64,000 nucleotides of DNA from Pseudomonas alcaligenes (GCF_041729615.1 NZ_CP154874.1:439001-503000), one strand, 5' to 3'; shown: positions 42,745 to 52,518, numbered from the stretch's first letter. The notes: generated by a model from the letters alone, not told the origin. Made by a program: numbers and translations.

Positions 42745-45700
42745 TCAGCCTCCCGGGGCCAGGTCAAGCAGATCACGCCCCAGTGCCAGGGCCTTATTGA
42801 AGTCTAGCGCCTCGACGGCCTGAAGAAATACCCCAAAGGCCGGCTGCAGAACCGCCGGCGCACACCTGTCGAGGGCCTCTGCCCGCTCGATGGCCTGCAG
42901 GTCACCACGCTCCAGCAGACCGCACAGCTCGCGCAGGGCGCTGCGCCAGCTCTCCATCGGCAAGGGTTCGAGCCTATCGGGCTCGGCCACGGCAACCGGG
43001 GCGAACAGGCGCAGCAAGGCGTCGACACTTTGTTGCAGCAGTACTTCCAGTTCGTGCCAGTCCAGCTGCGCCAGCAGGCCTGCCGTCTCTTCGGTGTCCG
43101 CCTGCTTGAGCTGTTGCTCCAGGCTGGCGACCCGTGCGGCAAAGGCGCTGGCACCCATGGTGCCGGCACTGCCCTTGAGCGTGTGCAACAGCAGCAGCAC
43201 ACCCTGCAGCTCGCCACGCGCGGCCAGCTCATGCAGGCGCTCGAGCTGCTTGGCCAGTTCCGGCTGGAAGTTGTGCAGCACCCTGCGCAGCAGGTAGAGA
43301 TTGCCGCCGAAGCGCGCGAGAATCGAGCTTTCGCCTTCGACCAGCCCCGCCGTCTGCGCCTCGCGGCCTGGCGGAGCAAGCGCCGCGCCGCGGCCGGTCC
43401 ACTGCAGCAGGGTCGCCACCAGCTGCTGCAGGTCGATGGGTTTGCCCAGGTGATCGTTCATGCCCGCCGCCAGGCAGGCCTCGCGGTCGGCACGGGAAGC
43501 GTTGGCGGTCATGGCGATGATCGGCACATCGAGCGTGCCCACCTGCTGGCGGATGCGCCGGGTGGCTTCCAGACCATCGATATCCGGCATCTGGATGTCC
43601 ATCAGTACGGCATCGAAGGGCGGCTGTTCGCGCTGCACCCGCTCGACGCCTTCCAGCCCGTTTTCGGCCAGGCTGACCTGCGCCCCCTCGCCGGCCAGCA
43701 GCTCGGCGGCCACCTGGCGGTTGAGCATGTTGTCCTCCACCACCAGCAGGCGCAGCCCGGCCAGACGCTGTGGCGCGGCGCGCGGGGCGGCGGCCGCGAC
43801 GGCCTGCTGGCCGTCCAGCGCGCGCTGCACCGCGGCGGCCAGCTGCTGCGGGGTGACCGGTTTGGTCAGGAAGCCGGAAAACGGCGCCCGTCCCTCCTGA
43901 TAACGGTCGGCGAGCACCTCGCGACCGTGGGCGGTGATCATCACCACCAGCGGCATGTCTCGGTCGCTGGCGCGCTCACCGATCATGTGGGCCGCAGAGA
44001 GTCCGTCCAGGTCGGGCATGCGCCAGTCCATCAGGACCAGATCGAAGGGTTGCCCCTGCGCGAGCGACTCGTCGATGCGTGCGAGGGCCTGCTGCCCGCC
44101 CGCCACCCACTCGGCCTGCCAACCCAGGGAGGCAGCAGTGCGCAACAACAGCTCGCCGGCTACCGCGTTGTCATCGGCGATCAGCAGGCGCAGGTTGGCA
44201 TCCAGGGCGCTGCAGGCCGAGCGCAGACTGGCCTGCTCGGCCACCTCCAGCTCGATATCGAACCAGAAGCGACTGCCCTCGCCGACCTGGCTCTCTACCT
44301 GCAGCTCGCCGCCCATCAGCTCGATCAGGCGCTTGCAGATCACCAGTCCCAGCCCGGTACCGCCGAAGCGCCGCGTGGTCGAGGCCTCGGCCTGGGTGAA
44401 GCCGTCGAAGATGCGGCTCAGCTGCTCGGCGCTGATGCCGATGCCGGTATCGCTCACCGCCACGCGCACGGCGACCCGCTGGGCATCGCGCCGCAGCTGG
44501 CGCAGGCTGACCACCACCTGGCCCTGCTGGGTGAACTTGAGGGCATTGCCGGCCAGGTTGATCAGCACCTGCTGCAGCCGCAGGCTGTCACCGATCAACG
44601 CGCTGGGCAGCTCGGCATCCAGGTCGAACATCACCTCGATCTCCTTCCCCCCCTGGTTACCGGCCAGCACCACCGCCAGGTCGCGCAGCAGCGGCTCGAG
44701 CTCGAAGCGATGCAGGTCGAGCTGCAGCTTGCCGGCTTCGATCTTCGAGTAGTCGAGAATGTCGTTGAGCAGGCCGAGCAGCGACTGCGCCGCGCCGTGG
44801 GCCTTCTCCACATAGTCCAGCTGGCGCGGGTTGAGCTCGGTGGCCTGCACCAGCTGGAGCATGCCGAGCACCGCGTTCATCGGCGTGCGTATCTCGTGGC
44901 TCATGTTGGCCAGGAAGGCACTCTTGGCCGCGCTGGCGGCGTCGGCCTGCTCCTTGGCCTCGCGCAGGCGCGACTCCAGTTCGAGCTGGGCGGTGATGTC
45001 GCGGTTGATGCCGGTGACCTTCAGCGGATTGCCCTCGGCGTCACGTTCGACCTGCGCACCGGCCTGGATGCAGAGCACCCGGCCATCCGGGCGGACAACA
45101 CGGAAGACCGGATCGTAGACACCCTCGCCGGCCACGGCGGCCTGCAGCTTGGCCTCGGTGGCCTGGATATCTTCCGGGTGCACCCGCTCGCGCCAGTGGG
45201 CATAGCTCAGCTGGTCCTGCTGAGCAAGGCTGATCGGCTGGTCGTAAAGCTCGAACATGCGCGCATTCCACTGCAGGCGGTTATCGGCCAGGTTCCAGGT
45301 CCATATGCCCAGCTCGGCCACTTCGGCGGCCAGCAGCAGCTGGTCGCGTGCCGCCAATGCTTCGCGGCGCAGCAGCAGTTGCTGGGTCAGGTCGGTAAGC
45401 ACGCAGACCAGACGCCTTTTGCCTGCATTGTGCATAGTCCCGATGGACAAATGGACTGGAAACTCCGAGCCGTCCTGGCGCACACAGGTAAGGTCCAGCA
45501 CATGCTGCCCGCCGCTCTCACCCTGTCTGAAGAATTGCTTGACACCACTTGCGAAGGATTGGAACGACTTCGCCTCGAGCAGCTCGTCAAAGTGCATGCT
45601 ATGCATTTGCTCGGCACCGTAGCCGAAGGTCAGCTGGGCCGCAGGGTTGCTGCTGAGAATCAGGCCACTGAAGTCGAGGGTGAACACCGGGTTGACCGCC

Positions 45701-47628
45701 GTGTCCAGCACCGCCCGGGTGGTTTCCAGGCTCTCGGCCAGGCGCTGCTCGGCGGCCTTGCGCTGGGTGATATCGAGGGCGATGCCGAGGTAGCCTAGCA
45801 GCTCGCCGTCGTCGTCGCGCATCGCGGTCACCACCAGGGTGACCGGGAAGCGCGAGCCGTCCTTGCGTACATAGGTCCACTCGCGGGTCTCCACACCTTC
45901 CTGCTCGGGAACATGCACGAAGGTGCGGAACCCCTCGATGGTCTGCCCATAGCGCCGGCTCAGCTCGGCGCCATGAGCGGCGATCTCCTCCGGCAGGTGG
46001 ATCAGCGCCGGCGTCTGCAGGCCCACCATTTCCTGCGCACGATAGCCGAGCAGGCGTTCGGCGCCACGATTGAACACGCTGATCAGGCCCTGCGGGTCGG
46101 TGGCGATGATCGACACCTGCGAGGCCGAGTCGAGCACGCTGCCGAGCAGCACATTGAGCTCGTGCAATGCCCGGGTACGCTCGGCGACCTGGCTCTCCAG
46201 AGTGGCATTGAGCTGCAGGATCTGCGCCTCGGCCGCTTTCTGCGCGGAGATGTCGCGCAGCGTCTTGGACACGCCGACCACCCTGCCGTGCGCATCGCGA
46301 ATCGGCGAGGAGGACAGCGACAACTCCAGCTGCTGGCCATCCCGCCCCAGCAGCTGCGTATCAAAATCGTGGATCGACTCGCCGCCGGCCACCCGGCGCA
46401 GGTTGTCGGTTTCCTCGGCGCTACGCTCGGGCGGCAGGGTCAGCTCGGCGAAGCTGCGGCCCAGCGCCTGCTCGGCGCTATGGCCGAAGATACGCTGCGC
46501 GCCCAGGTTCCAGCTGAGGATGCGACCATCCAGGGCCTGGCCGATGATGCCATCGCTGGAGCTCTCGACGATGGCCGCCAGGCGCGACTGTTCCTGCAGT
46601 ATCTGCAGGCGGCGCTCCCGGCTGATTCCGAGCACCCCGACCAGGGCCGCCAGCAGCAGGGTCAGCAGCGCGCCGATCAACACTATCTGCTGCGGTGCGG
46701 TTTGATGCAGCTGCTTGATGAAAGCAGGATAGGCGACCAGTTCGATCTGCCAGCGGCGCCCATGGATGTCGCGCTGCAGGCGCTGGGTCATGATCTCCCC
46801 CGGCTGACTGGCGGCCGCGGGGCTCTCGTAGAACGGCTCGTGCCGGTCCGGCTGGGTGATGTCGCGCAGACGCAGGCGCAGCCCTTCGCTCTGCAGGGCC
46901 AGGCCCCGTAGCACCTCCTCGGTGAGCAGCGGCGCATAGCTCCAGCCGAAGGTCTGTCGCTCACGCTCCGCCGGGCTATCCGGGGTCAGTGCATCGCGGT
47001 AGATCGGCATCAGGATGAGGAAGGACTGCAGCGGCTTGCCGGTGGCCTGAACCAGGGTAATGGGCCCGGTCAGGCGCGCCTCGCCGCTACGCATCGAGGC
47101 CAGCGCCGCCTCCCGGCGGTTGGTCTCGGAGGCGATATCCAGCCCCACCGCGGGCAGGTTGCCGGCCAGCGGTTCGATGTACTGGATGACGAAGCGCTCG
47201 CCATCGTGCGGCGCCAGCTGGCGAATGGCGAAGTCCGCCTTGCCATCGGCCCTGGCCTGCTCGATGAAGGCCTGTTCCTGCGCCCTGGGCACCCGGCGTA
47301 TGAAGCCGAAGCCGCGTGCGCCGGGAAATTCCCGCTCGATATCACGGGTGTTGCTGTAGCGACGAAACAGCTCGCGACTGATGCCCTGTTCGCCGCTGGT
47401 GAGTATCGCGCCGCGCGCGCCGCGCAAACCGTACTGATAGAGGCGGAAGCGCTCGACCACCAGGTCGGCGGTGCGCACGGCGGCAGTCTCCAGCGCCTCG
47501 CGCGCCTGTGCGCGATTGGCGCGGTGTAGCAGCTCGGCGGCCAGTGCAGTGAGCAGGGCTCCCACCAGCAGGGTAAAGAGAATACGTGGGCGCAGGGGAG
47601 TCGAAGCCAGGAAGTTGGGCACAAGCAT
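42745..47628 (-). CDS. CHASE/multi-PAS hybrid sensor histidine kinase with two receivers and Hpt
   Basis: This 1627-residue inner membrane sensor has two hydrophobic helices (about 15-33 and 313-334) bracketing a periplasmic CHASE domain (about 60-290). Four PAS/PAC units follow (about 345-465, 495-625, 635-755, 760-885). Then come HisKA with phospho-His 911 (FLANMSHEIRTPMNAV), the HATPase (N box NLAGNALKF, DTGIGIS, GGTGLGL), REC1 (Asp 1201 in LMDWRMPDLDG), REC2 (Asp 1344 in LMDIQMPDIDG) and Hpt with His 1482 (LLHTLKGSAGTMG). It is a full internal phosphorelay. Start ATG 47628, or GTG 47622 which is better spaced from AAGGA. Confidence 0.92.
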   Translation of the reverse strand: MLVPNFLASTPLRPRILFTLLVGALLTALAAELLHRANRAQAREALETAAVRTADLVVERFRLYQYGLRGARGAILTSGEQGISRELFRRYSNTRDIEREFPGARGFGFIRRVPRAQEQAFIEQARADGKADFAIRQLAPHDGERFVIQYIEPLAGNLPAVGLDIASETNRREAALASMRSGEARLTGPITLVQATGKPLQSFLILMPIYRDALTPDSPAERERQTFGWSYAPLLTEEVLRGLALQSEGLRLRLRDITQPDRHEPFYESPAAASQPGEIMTQRLQRDIHGRRWQIELVAYPAFIKQLHQTAPQQIVLIGALLTLLLAALVGVLGISRERRLQILQEQSRLAAIVESSSDGIIGQALDGRILSWNLGAQRIFGHSAEQALGRSFAELTLPPERSAEETDNLRRVAGGESIHDFDTQLLGRDGQQLELSLSSSPIRDAHGRVVGVSKTLRDISAQKAAEAQILQLNATLESQVAERTRALHELNVLLGSVLDSASQVSIIATDPQGLISVFNRGAERLLGYRAQEMVGLQTPALIHLPEEIAAHGAELSRRYGQTIEGFRTFVHVPEQEGVETREWTYVRKDGSRFPVTLVVTAMRDDDGELLGYLGIALDITQRKAAEQRLAESLETTRAVLDTAVNPVFTLDFSGLILSSNPAAQLTFGYGAEQMHSMHFDELLEAKSFQSFASGVKQFFRQGESGGQHVLDLTCVRQDGSEFPVHLSIGTMHNAGKRRLVCVLTDLTQQLLLRREALAARDQLLLAAEVAELGIWTWNLADNRLQWNARMFELYDQPISLAQQDQLSYAHWRERVHPEDIQATEAKLQAAVAGEGVYDPVFRVVRPDGRVLCIQAGAQVERDAEGNPLKVTGINRDITAQLELESRLREAKEQADAASAAKSAFLANMSHEIRTPMNAVLGMLQLVQATELNPRQLDYVEKAHGAAQSLLGLLNDILDYSKIEAGKLQLDLHRFELEPLLRDLAVVLAGNQGGKEIEVMFDLDAELPSALIGDSLRLQQVLINLAGNALKFTQQGQVVVSLRQLRRDAQRVAVRVAVSDTGIGISAEQLSRIFDGFTQAEASTTRRFGGTGLGLVICKRLIELMGGELQVESQVGEGSRFWFDIELEVAEQASLRSACSALDANLRLLIADDNAVAGELLLRTAASLGWQAEWVAGGQQALARIDESLAQGQPFDLVLMDWRMPDLDGLSAAHMIGERASDRDMPLVVMITAHGREVLADRYQEGRAPFSGFLTKPVTPQQLAAAVQRALDGQQAVAAAAPRAAPQRLAGLRLLVVEDNMLNRQVAAELLAGEGAQVSLAENGLEGVERVQREQPPFDAVLMDIQMPDIDGLEATRRIRQQVGTLDVPIIAMTANASRADREACLAAGMNDHLGKPIDLQQLVATLLQWTGRGAALAPPGREAQTAGLVEGESSILARFGGNLYLLRRVLHNFQPELAKQLERLHELAARGELQGVLLLLHTLKGSAGTMGASAFAARVASLEQQLKQADTEETAGLLAQLDWHELEVLLQQSVDALLRLFAPVAVAEPDRLEPLPMESWRSALRELCGLLERGDLQAIERAEALDRCAPAVLQPAFGVFLQAVEALDFNKALALGRDLLDLAPGG

Positions 47629-47631
47629 TCC

Positions 47632-49344
47632 TTAATGAGTGGCCTGACCGTTACCGCTTGCATCACAGGCCGCGAGATGCTGGCTGAGTTGAGCGAACGG
47701 CATGGGCCGGCAGTACAGGTAACCCTGCATCAAATCGCAGCCCAGTTCCAGCAGGCGATCGACCTGGGCCTGGCTCTCCACGCCCTCGGCGATCAGTTCC
47801 AAATCCAGGGCCTGGCCCAGGCGCACTATCGCCTCGATGATGGCGGCATCGCTGCGGTCGCTGAGCATGTCGCGGACGAAGCTCTGATCGATTTTCAGCA
47901 CATCGATCGGCAGGCGCTTGAGGTAGGACAGGCTGGAATAACCGGTGCCGAAATCGTCGATGGCGATGCGCACGCCCATGCTCTTCAGCTCGCCGAGGGT
48001 GGCGCTGGCCGCGGCGATGTCGTGGGCCAGCACGCCCTCGGTGATCTCCAGCTCCAGCAGGCTGGGCGGCAAGGCGCTCTGCGCGAGGATGCCCTTGACC
48101 ATGCCGAGGAAGGACTCCTCGCGAAACTGCACCGCGGAAATATTCACGCTGACACAGGCCGGCAGCCCCAGGCGCTGCAGCCTGCCGGCATCGGTACAGG
48201 CCTGCAGCAGCACGTACTTGCCGATCGGCACGATCAGCCCGGTCTCCTCGGCCAGGGGGATGAACTCGGCCGGCGACACCAGCGCCCCCTCGCCGCTGCG
48301 CCAGCGGATCAGCGCCTCCATGCCGCAGATCTGGCGCCGCCGGGCATCGAACTTGGTCTGGTAGAAGACCTCGAACACGCCCTGCTCCAGGGCGCTGCGC
48401 ATGTGGTTCTCCAACAGGTGACGGGCGCGGGTGCTGCTCTCGATGTTCTGCGAGAAGAAGCGGTAGCGGTTACGACCATCCTGCTTGGCCTGGTACATGG
48501 CCGCGTCGGCGTGACGGTAGAGCGCCTCGAGGTCTGTGCTGTCGTCGGGAAACACACCGATGCCGATGCTGGCCGACAGTCGATACTGGCTGCCGCCCAG
48601 CTCGATCGGCCTGGCGATGGTCGCCAGCAGACGCTCCACGCAATCGCCGATGGCCTCGAAGCGCTGCACATCGGGCAACAGGATGACGAATTCGTCGCCA
48701 CCCTGGCGGCTCACCGTATCGATCACCCGCGAGCTCTCGCTCAAGCGCCTGGCCACCTCCTTGAGCACGGCATCGCCTACCGAATGGCCGACCGAGTCGT
48801 TGATGCCTTTGAAATTGTCCAGATCGAGCAGAAGCATGGCGACCCGCCCCTGGCCACGCTGCGCCTTCTGCAGGGCCTGTTCGGCGCGGTCCTGCAACAG
48901 GACGCGGTTGGGCAGCCCGGTCAGGGCGTCGTAGTAGGCCAGTTTCTTCGCCTCGGCCCGCAGGTTCAGGTGCGCCCGCACATGGGCCCGTGCCACCGGC
49001 AGATTCAGCGGCTTCTGGATGAAGTCCACACCGCCGTATTCGAGGGCCTTGATCTCGTTCTCGCTCTGGGTGTGCGAGGTGACGAACAGGATGGCGGCAT
49101 CGCAAAGCTTGGGGTCGGCCTTCATCGCCCGGCAGATCTCGAAGCCGTTCATCTGCGGCATCTGGATATCCAGCAGCACCAGATCGGGCCTGCAGAAGCG
49201 TGCCACCTCCAACGCCATGCGCCCGTCGCTGGCCACATGCACCTCACCGAGGTCGCGCACCGCCTCGCTGAGCATCAGCACATCGCTCGGCTGGTCGTCG
49301 ACTATCAGTATCACCGGCGCTGCATTGAACAGGTGTTCGGCCAT
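47632..49344 (-). CDS. Response regulator with GGDEF and EAL domains
   Basis: This 570-residue protein has an N-terminal REC (VILIVDDQPSDVLMLSEAVR, Asp in DLVLLDIQMPQMNGFE, Lys in FIQKPLN). It is followed by GGDEF (intact RQGGDEFVILL with I-site RVID 5 residues before) and EAL (GMEALIRW, EITEGVL, AIDDFGTGYSSLSYLK, KIDQSFVRDM, AEGVES). Both catalytic signatures look complete, so it could make or break c-di-GMP depending on phosphorylation. GGGGAGG precedes the ATG. The hybrid kinase gene begins 3 bases after its stop, so the two are coupled. Confidence 0.93.
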   Translation of the reverse strand: MAEHLFNAAPVILIVDDQPSDVLMLSEAVRDLGEVHVASDGRMALEVARFCRPDLVLLDIQMPQMNGFEICRAMKADPKLCDAAILFVTSHTQSENEIKALEYGGVDFIQKPLNLPVARAHVRAHLNLRAEAKKLAYYDALTGLPNRVLLQDRAEQALQKAQRGQGRVAMLLLDLDNFKGINDSVGHSVGDAVLKEVARRLSESSRVIDTVSRQGGDEFVILLPDVQRFEAIGDCVERLLATIARPIELGGSQYRLSASIGIGVFPDDSTDLEALYRHADAAMYQAKQDGRNRYRFFSQNIESSTRARHLLENHMRSALEQGVFEVFYQTKFDARRRQICGMEALIRWRSGEGALVSPAEFIPLAEETGLIVPIGKYVLLQACTDAGRLQRLGLPACVSVNISAVQFREESFLGMVKGILAQSALPPSLLELEITEGVLAHDIAAASATLGELKSMGVRIAIDDFGTGYSSLSYLKRLPIDVLKIDQSFVRDMLSDRSDAAIIEAIVRLGQALDLELIAEGVESQAQVDRLLELGCDLMQGYLYCRPMPFAQLSQHLAACDASGNGQATH

Positions 49345-49410
49345 ACGGCCTCCCCGGAAGTCCCTTTCTGACTACCCACACAGACTAGACCAGCATCAGG
49401 CACCCACCGT

Positions 49411-50535
49411 TCAACCGAATCCGGCCAGACGCCTGAGCCGCTCCACAGTCGCTGCCGACTCGCCATTGCACAGCGCCGCCGCCAGGCGCATCAGCACCTG
49501 CTCGCGGCGCACCTGCACCTGCGGCAGCGCATAGACGGCGCCGATCAGTTCGCGCAGCGCCATGGGCAAGCCCCAATGGCTCTTCAGGCCGAGGGCGAAC
49601 GGTTGGGCGAAGTCACCGATGGCCTGGCCGAGCAGGCGGTCGTCGAGGCTATTGCCCTGGCTGGCCCACTTCTGGCTCTGCAGCAGTACGCAGAGCTCGC
49701 CCATGCGGTGCAGCAGTGCGGCAACCTGCAAGGGTGCAGGGTCGAGGCCCGCCTGGCGGGCCAGGATCACCACCTGCTCGGCCAGACGCTCCGCCGCCTC
49801 CAGATGTTCGCGCAGTAGCAAGGACGGGAGCGAGTCGTCCTCGCCACAGGCTTGCCGCAGCGCCAGGGCCACGGCCAGGTTCAGGCTGGTACGCCCGCCC
49901 AGGCGCTTGAGCGCCTCGGGCAGGCTGACGCAGGCCTGACCGCCGCCACCGTAGGCGGCGCTGTTGGCCGCCGCGATCAGATAGGCGCAGAGCGCCGGAT
50001 CATGCTGCCATTGCTCGCTGAGCTCGCGGAAATCCAGCGGCACGCCCTGGCACGCCAGCTTGAGGCGCTCCTTGACCCCGGCCAGCAGCGGCAGGTCGAG
50101 ATCGGCCGCCGAGAGGCGCCCCAGGTAGTCGGGCAGTTCCTCGCGGGATACCGCAGTGGCCAGCAGGGTGGCGTCTTCCGGCAGCAACTGTTCGATGCAG
50201 GCCAGGACCTTGGGCACGTCGAAGGGCTTGGTGATGTAGGCGCTGATCGCCAGCGGCCGCACCGACAGCACGCTCTCGCGATCGGAGCGTCCGGTGATCA
50301 TCACCAGCGGCGTGCCCCTGTCCTGCTGGCGGATGCGCTGCAGCAGGCTGAAGCCGGAGTCGTCCGGCAGGTTCCAGTCGGCCAGCACCAGCTGGTAGCG
50401 GCTGCGCTGCCAGGCATCGAAGGCGCTCTGGGCATCGCCGAAGCAGTCGACGGCGGCGGCCGGGCGGGCACTGAATACCAGTTGCTTGAGCAGATCGGCC
50501 AGCCAGGGGTCGTCATCCACGATCATCACGCGCAT
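49411..50535 (-). CDS. Response regulator with HDOD output domain
   Basis: This 374-residue protein has a REC domain (RVMIVDDDPWLADLLKQLV, Asp in LVLADWNLPDDSGFSL, Lys in YITKPFD) and a C-terminal HDOD domain (about residues 140-340; LPLLAGVKERLKLACQG, DPALCAYLIAAANSAAYGG, SLPEALKRLGGRTSLNLAVALAL). HDOD domains lack nucleotide hydrolysis motifs and serve as regulatory output modules. It is the first gene of a four-gene group ending at 41808; the next start is 66 bases away. Confidence 0.88.
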   Translation of the reverse strand: MRVMIVDDDPWLADLLKQLVFSARPAAAVDCFGDAQSAFDAWQRSRYQLVLADWNLPDDSGFSLLQRIRQQDRGTPLVMITGRSDRESVLSVRPLAISAYITKPFDVPKVLACIEQLLPEDATLLATAVSREELPDYLGRLSAADLDLPLLAGVKERLKLACQGVPLDFRELSEQWQHDPALCAYLIAAANSAAYGGGGQACVSLPEALKRLGGRTSLNLAVALALRQACGEDDSLPSLLLREHLEAAERLAEQVVILARQAGLDPAPLQVAALLHRMGELCVLLQSQKWASQGNSLDDRLLGQAIGDFAQPFALGLKSHWGLPMALRELIGAVYALPQVQVRREQVLMRLAAALCNGESAATVERLRRLAGFG

Positions 50536-50607
50536 GGGCAGCTCTCAGTGACGGAGTCTGCCTGCAACGATAGACGCTAACCCCGCCCCCGGCCTGCGAC
50601 TCTCGCG

Positions 50608-51756
50608 CTAGAGCCCCAGCTGCTTGCTGATGATCTCGTTCATGATCTCCCTCGAGCCGCCGCCGATGGAGAGGATGCGGTTGTCACGGTACAGGCGCTC
50701 CACCAGCAACTCGCGCATGTAGCCCATGCCGCCGAGGATCTGCACGGCGTCGTAGGTGATGCGGTCGGCCACGTCGGTGGCGAAGTTCTTGGCCATGGAT
50801 ATCTCCTTGATCACGCTCTTGCCGGCGGCCATCTTGGCCGCCTGGCGATAGGTAAATTCGCGGGAGACTTCCAGCTGGGTGGCCATCTCGGCCAGACGAT
50901 GCTTGAGCACCTGGAACTTGCCGATCGGCTTGCCGAAGGCCTCGCGCCCGCGGGCCCAGGCCATGGCCTCCTCCAAGGCCAGCTGCGAGGTCATGTTGGC
51001 CATCAGCGCCAGGCTCAGGCGCTCGCTCTGGAAGTTGGCCATGATGCAGGCGAAGCCCATGTTCTCCGCGCCGATCAGGTTCTCCACCGGCACCCTGCAA
51101 TCGTCGAAGAACAGCTCGGCGGTGTCCGAGGCCCGCCAGCCCATCTTCTTCAGCGAGCGGCCAACAGTGAAGCCGGGGGTACCCTTCTCGATCAGCAGCA
51201 GGCTGACGCCGCCGAAACCCTCGCCGCCGGTACGCACGGCCACCGTATAGTAGTCGGCACGCACGCCACTGGTGATGAAGGTCTTGCTGCCGGTCACGCG
51301 GTAGTAATCGCCGTCACGTACGGCACGGGTCTTGAGGTTGGCCACGTCGGAACCGCCGGAAGGCTCGGTCACCGCCAGGGCCATGATCTTCTCGCCGGCC
51401 AGCACCTCGGGCACCACGCGCTCGCGCAGCGCCGGCCTGGCCCACTTGAGCACCGGCGGCAGGCCGATATCCAGCGAGCCGAGGCCGGCGACCAGGCCGC
51501 CGGAGCCGGAGCGCATCAGCTCCTCGCTGGCCGCCACCTTGGCGAACAGGTCGCCCTCGTGGCTGCCACCGTACTGCTCCGGATAGCCGATGCCGAGGAT
51601 GCCGGCCGCGCCGGCCTTGCGGTACAGCTCGCGGGGAAACTCCTCGGCCTCCTCCCAGTCCGCCACGTGCGGCAGGACCTCGCGCTCGATGAAGCGGCGC
51701 ACGGAGTCGCGGACCAGTTGATGGGATGGGTCAAAGTATTCCTGGAAGGCGGACAT
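50608..51756 (-). CDS. Acyl-CoA dehydrogenase
   Basis: This 382-residue FAD enzyme oxidises an acyl-CoA to the 2-enoyl-CoA. FAD/substrate signatures ALAVTEPSGGSDVANLKTRA, FGKPIGKFQVLKHRLAEMA and QILGGMGYMRELLVERLYRD are present. The usual C-terminal catalytic Glu of short/medium-chain enzymes is replaced (SIGGGSREIM). The base is therefore more likely the Glu in FQSERLSLAL, as in isovaleryl- and long-chain enzymes; this is inference. The ATG at 51756 has GGGAG upstream. Chain specificity is unknown. Confidence 0.9.
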   Translation of the reverse strand: MSAFQEYFDPSHQLVRDSVRRFIEREVLPHVADWEEAEEFPRELYRKAGAAGILGIGYPEQYGGSHEGDLFAKVAASEELMRSGSGGLVAGLGSLDIGLPPVLKWARPALRERVVPEVLAGEKIMALAVTEPSGGSDVANLKTRAVRDGDYYRVTGSKTFITSGVRADYYTVAVRTGGEGFGGVSLLLIEKGTPGFTVGRSLKKMGWRASDTAELFFDDCRVPVENLIGAENMGFACIMANFQSERLSLALMANMTSQLALEEAMAWARGREAFGKPIGKFQVLKHRLAEMATQLEVSREFTYRQAAKMAAGKSVIKEISMAKNFATDVADRITYDAVQILGGMGYMRELLVERLYRDNRILSIGGGSREIMNEIISKQLGL

Positions 51757-51815
51757 GCGGGTGGCTCCCGTTATTGTTTCCGCCACCCTAACCGAGCGCT
51801 TGCTTGGTTTTCAAG

Positions 51816-52397
51816 TCATGGTTTCCTGGACGTGATCAGCTCCTGCATGATGCGGATCTGCATGTCGTAAGCCGGCTTCTCCACGGCCTCGAAGTCACGG
51901 GTGTAGCGCTGGGCAAAGCCGGTCGAGCCCCATTCGCGGTACTGCCTGGCGTGCCACAGCTCGTGGGCCCAGAGGCCGGTGTCGCGCTCGGCAGCCGCCT
52001 GGCTGCGGAACACCACCACGTCGACCAGGGTCACTGCCTTGATGTCCGGGTTCTGCAGCATGGTGCTGGCCACGTCCAGCTCGTCGAGCGCGCCGACGCG
52101 GTAGCGAACCGTATCGAGCAGATCACTGTCGTAATAGGGCGACAGCCGTGCACGGATCTCCAGTGGCATCGGCAGGGTCCCGGCCATCAGGGCCGTATCG
52201 CGTGACTGCAGCAGCCAGCGCTCGAGCGTCACCGCGGCCGAGCCGAGGACCTGCTCGCGAATTGGCTCGACATCGGGCACACAGAAACAGCCACTGAGGC
52301 AGATCTCCATCTGCCCCGGCGGGCAGGCGGCAGAAGCGCCGAACGGCGCCCCCAGGACGAGGAGCAGCACGGCGCGACGAACAGAAGCAGGAATCAC
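51816..52397 (-). CDS. DUF4157-like exported protein with HExxH-type motif
   Basis: This 193-residue protein has a signal peptide (MIPASVRRAVLLLVLGAPFG, cleaved near residue 23), a Cys-rich start (CPPGQMEICLSGCFCVPD) and a C-terminal segment with HELWHARQYREWG. HELWH fits HExxH, the zinc-site pattern of metallopeptidases, and the following YTRDFEAVEKPAY resembles DUF4157 proteins. Whether it is catalytic is unknown. It is not in an obvious operon. Confidence 0.75.
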   Translation of the reverse strand: MIPASVRRAVLLLVLGAPFGASAACPPGQMEICLSGCFCVPDVEPIREQVLGSAAVTLERWLLQSRDTALMAGTLPMPLEIRARLSPYYDSDLLDTVRYRVGALDELDVASTMLQNPDIKAVTLVDVVVFRSQAAAERDTGLWAHELWHARQYREWGSTGFAQRYTRDFEAVEKPAYDMQIRIMQELITSRKP

Positions 52398-52518
52398 GGA
52401 TTTTCCAGGGAGTCATTCGGGGGGGCGGTGGGTCGCCATCATGGCAGCGGATGGCGGTCGACGCTATGACCGGCGCGGAGGCCGGAATATCCCCAACACG
52501 CTGCCAGGGAGAGGAAAA

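Noticed and set aside
43030..45798. 922-codon plus-strand frame
   Set aside because: Antisense to the hybrid kinase, which has clear domain motifs in order.
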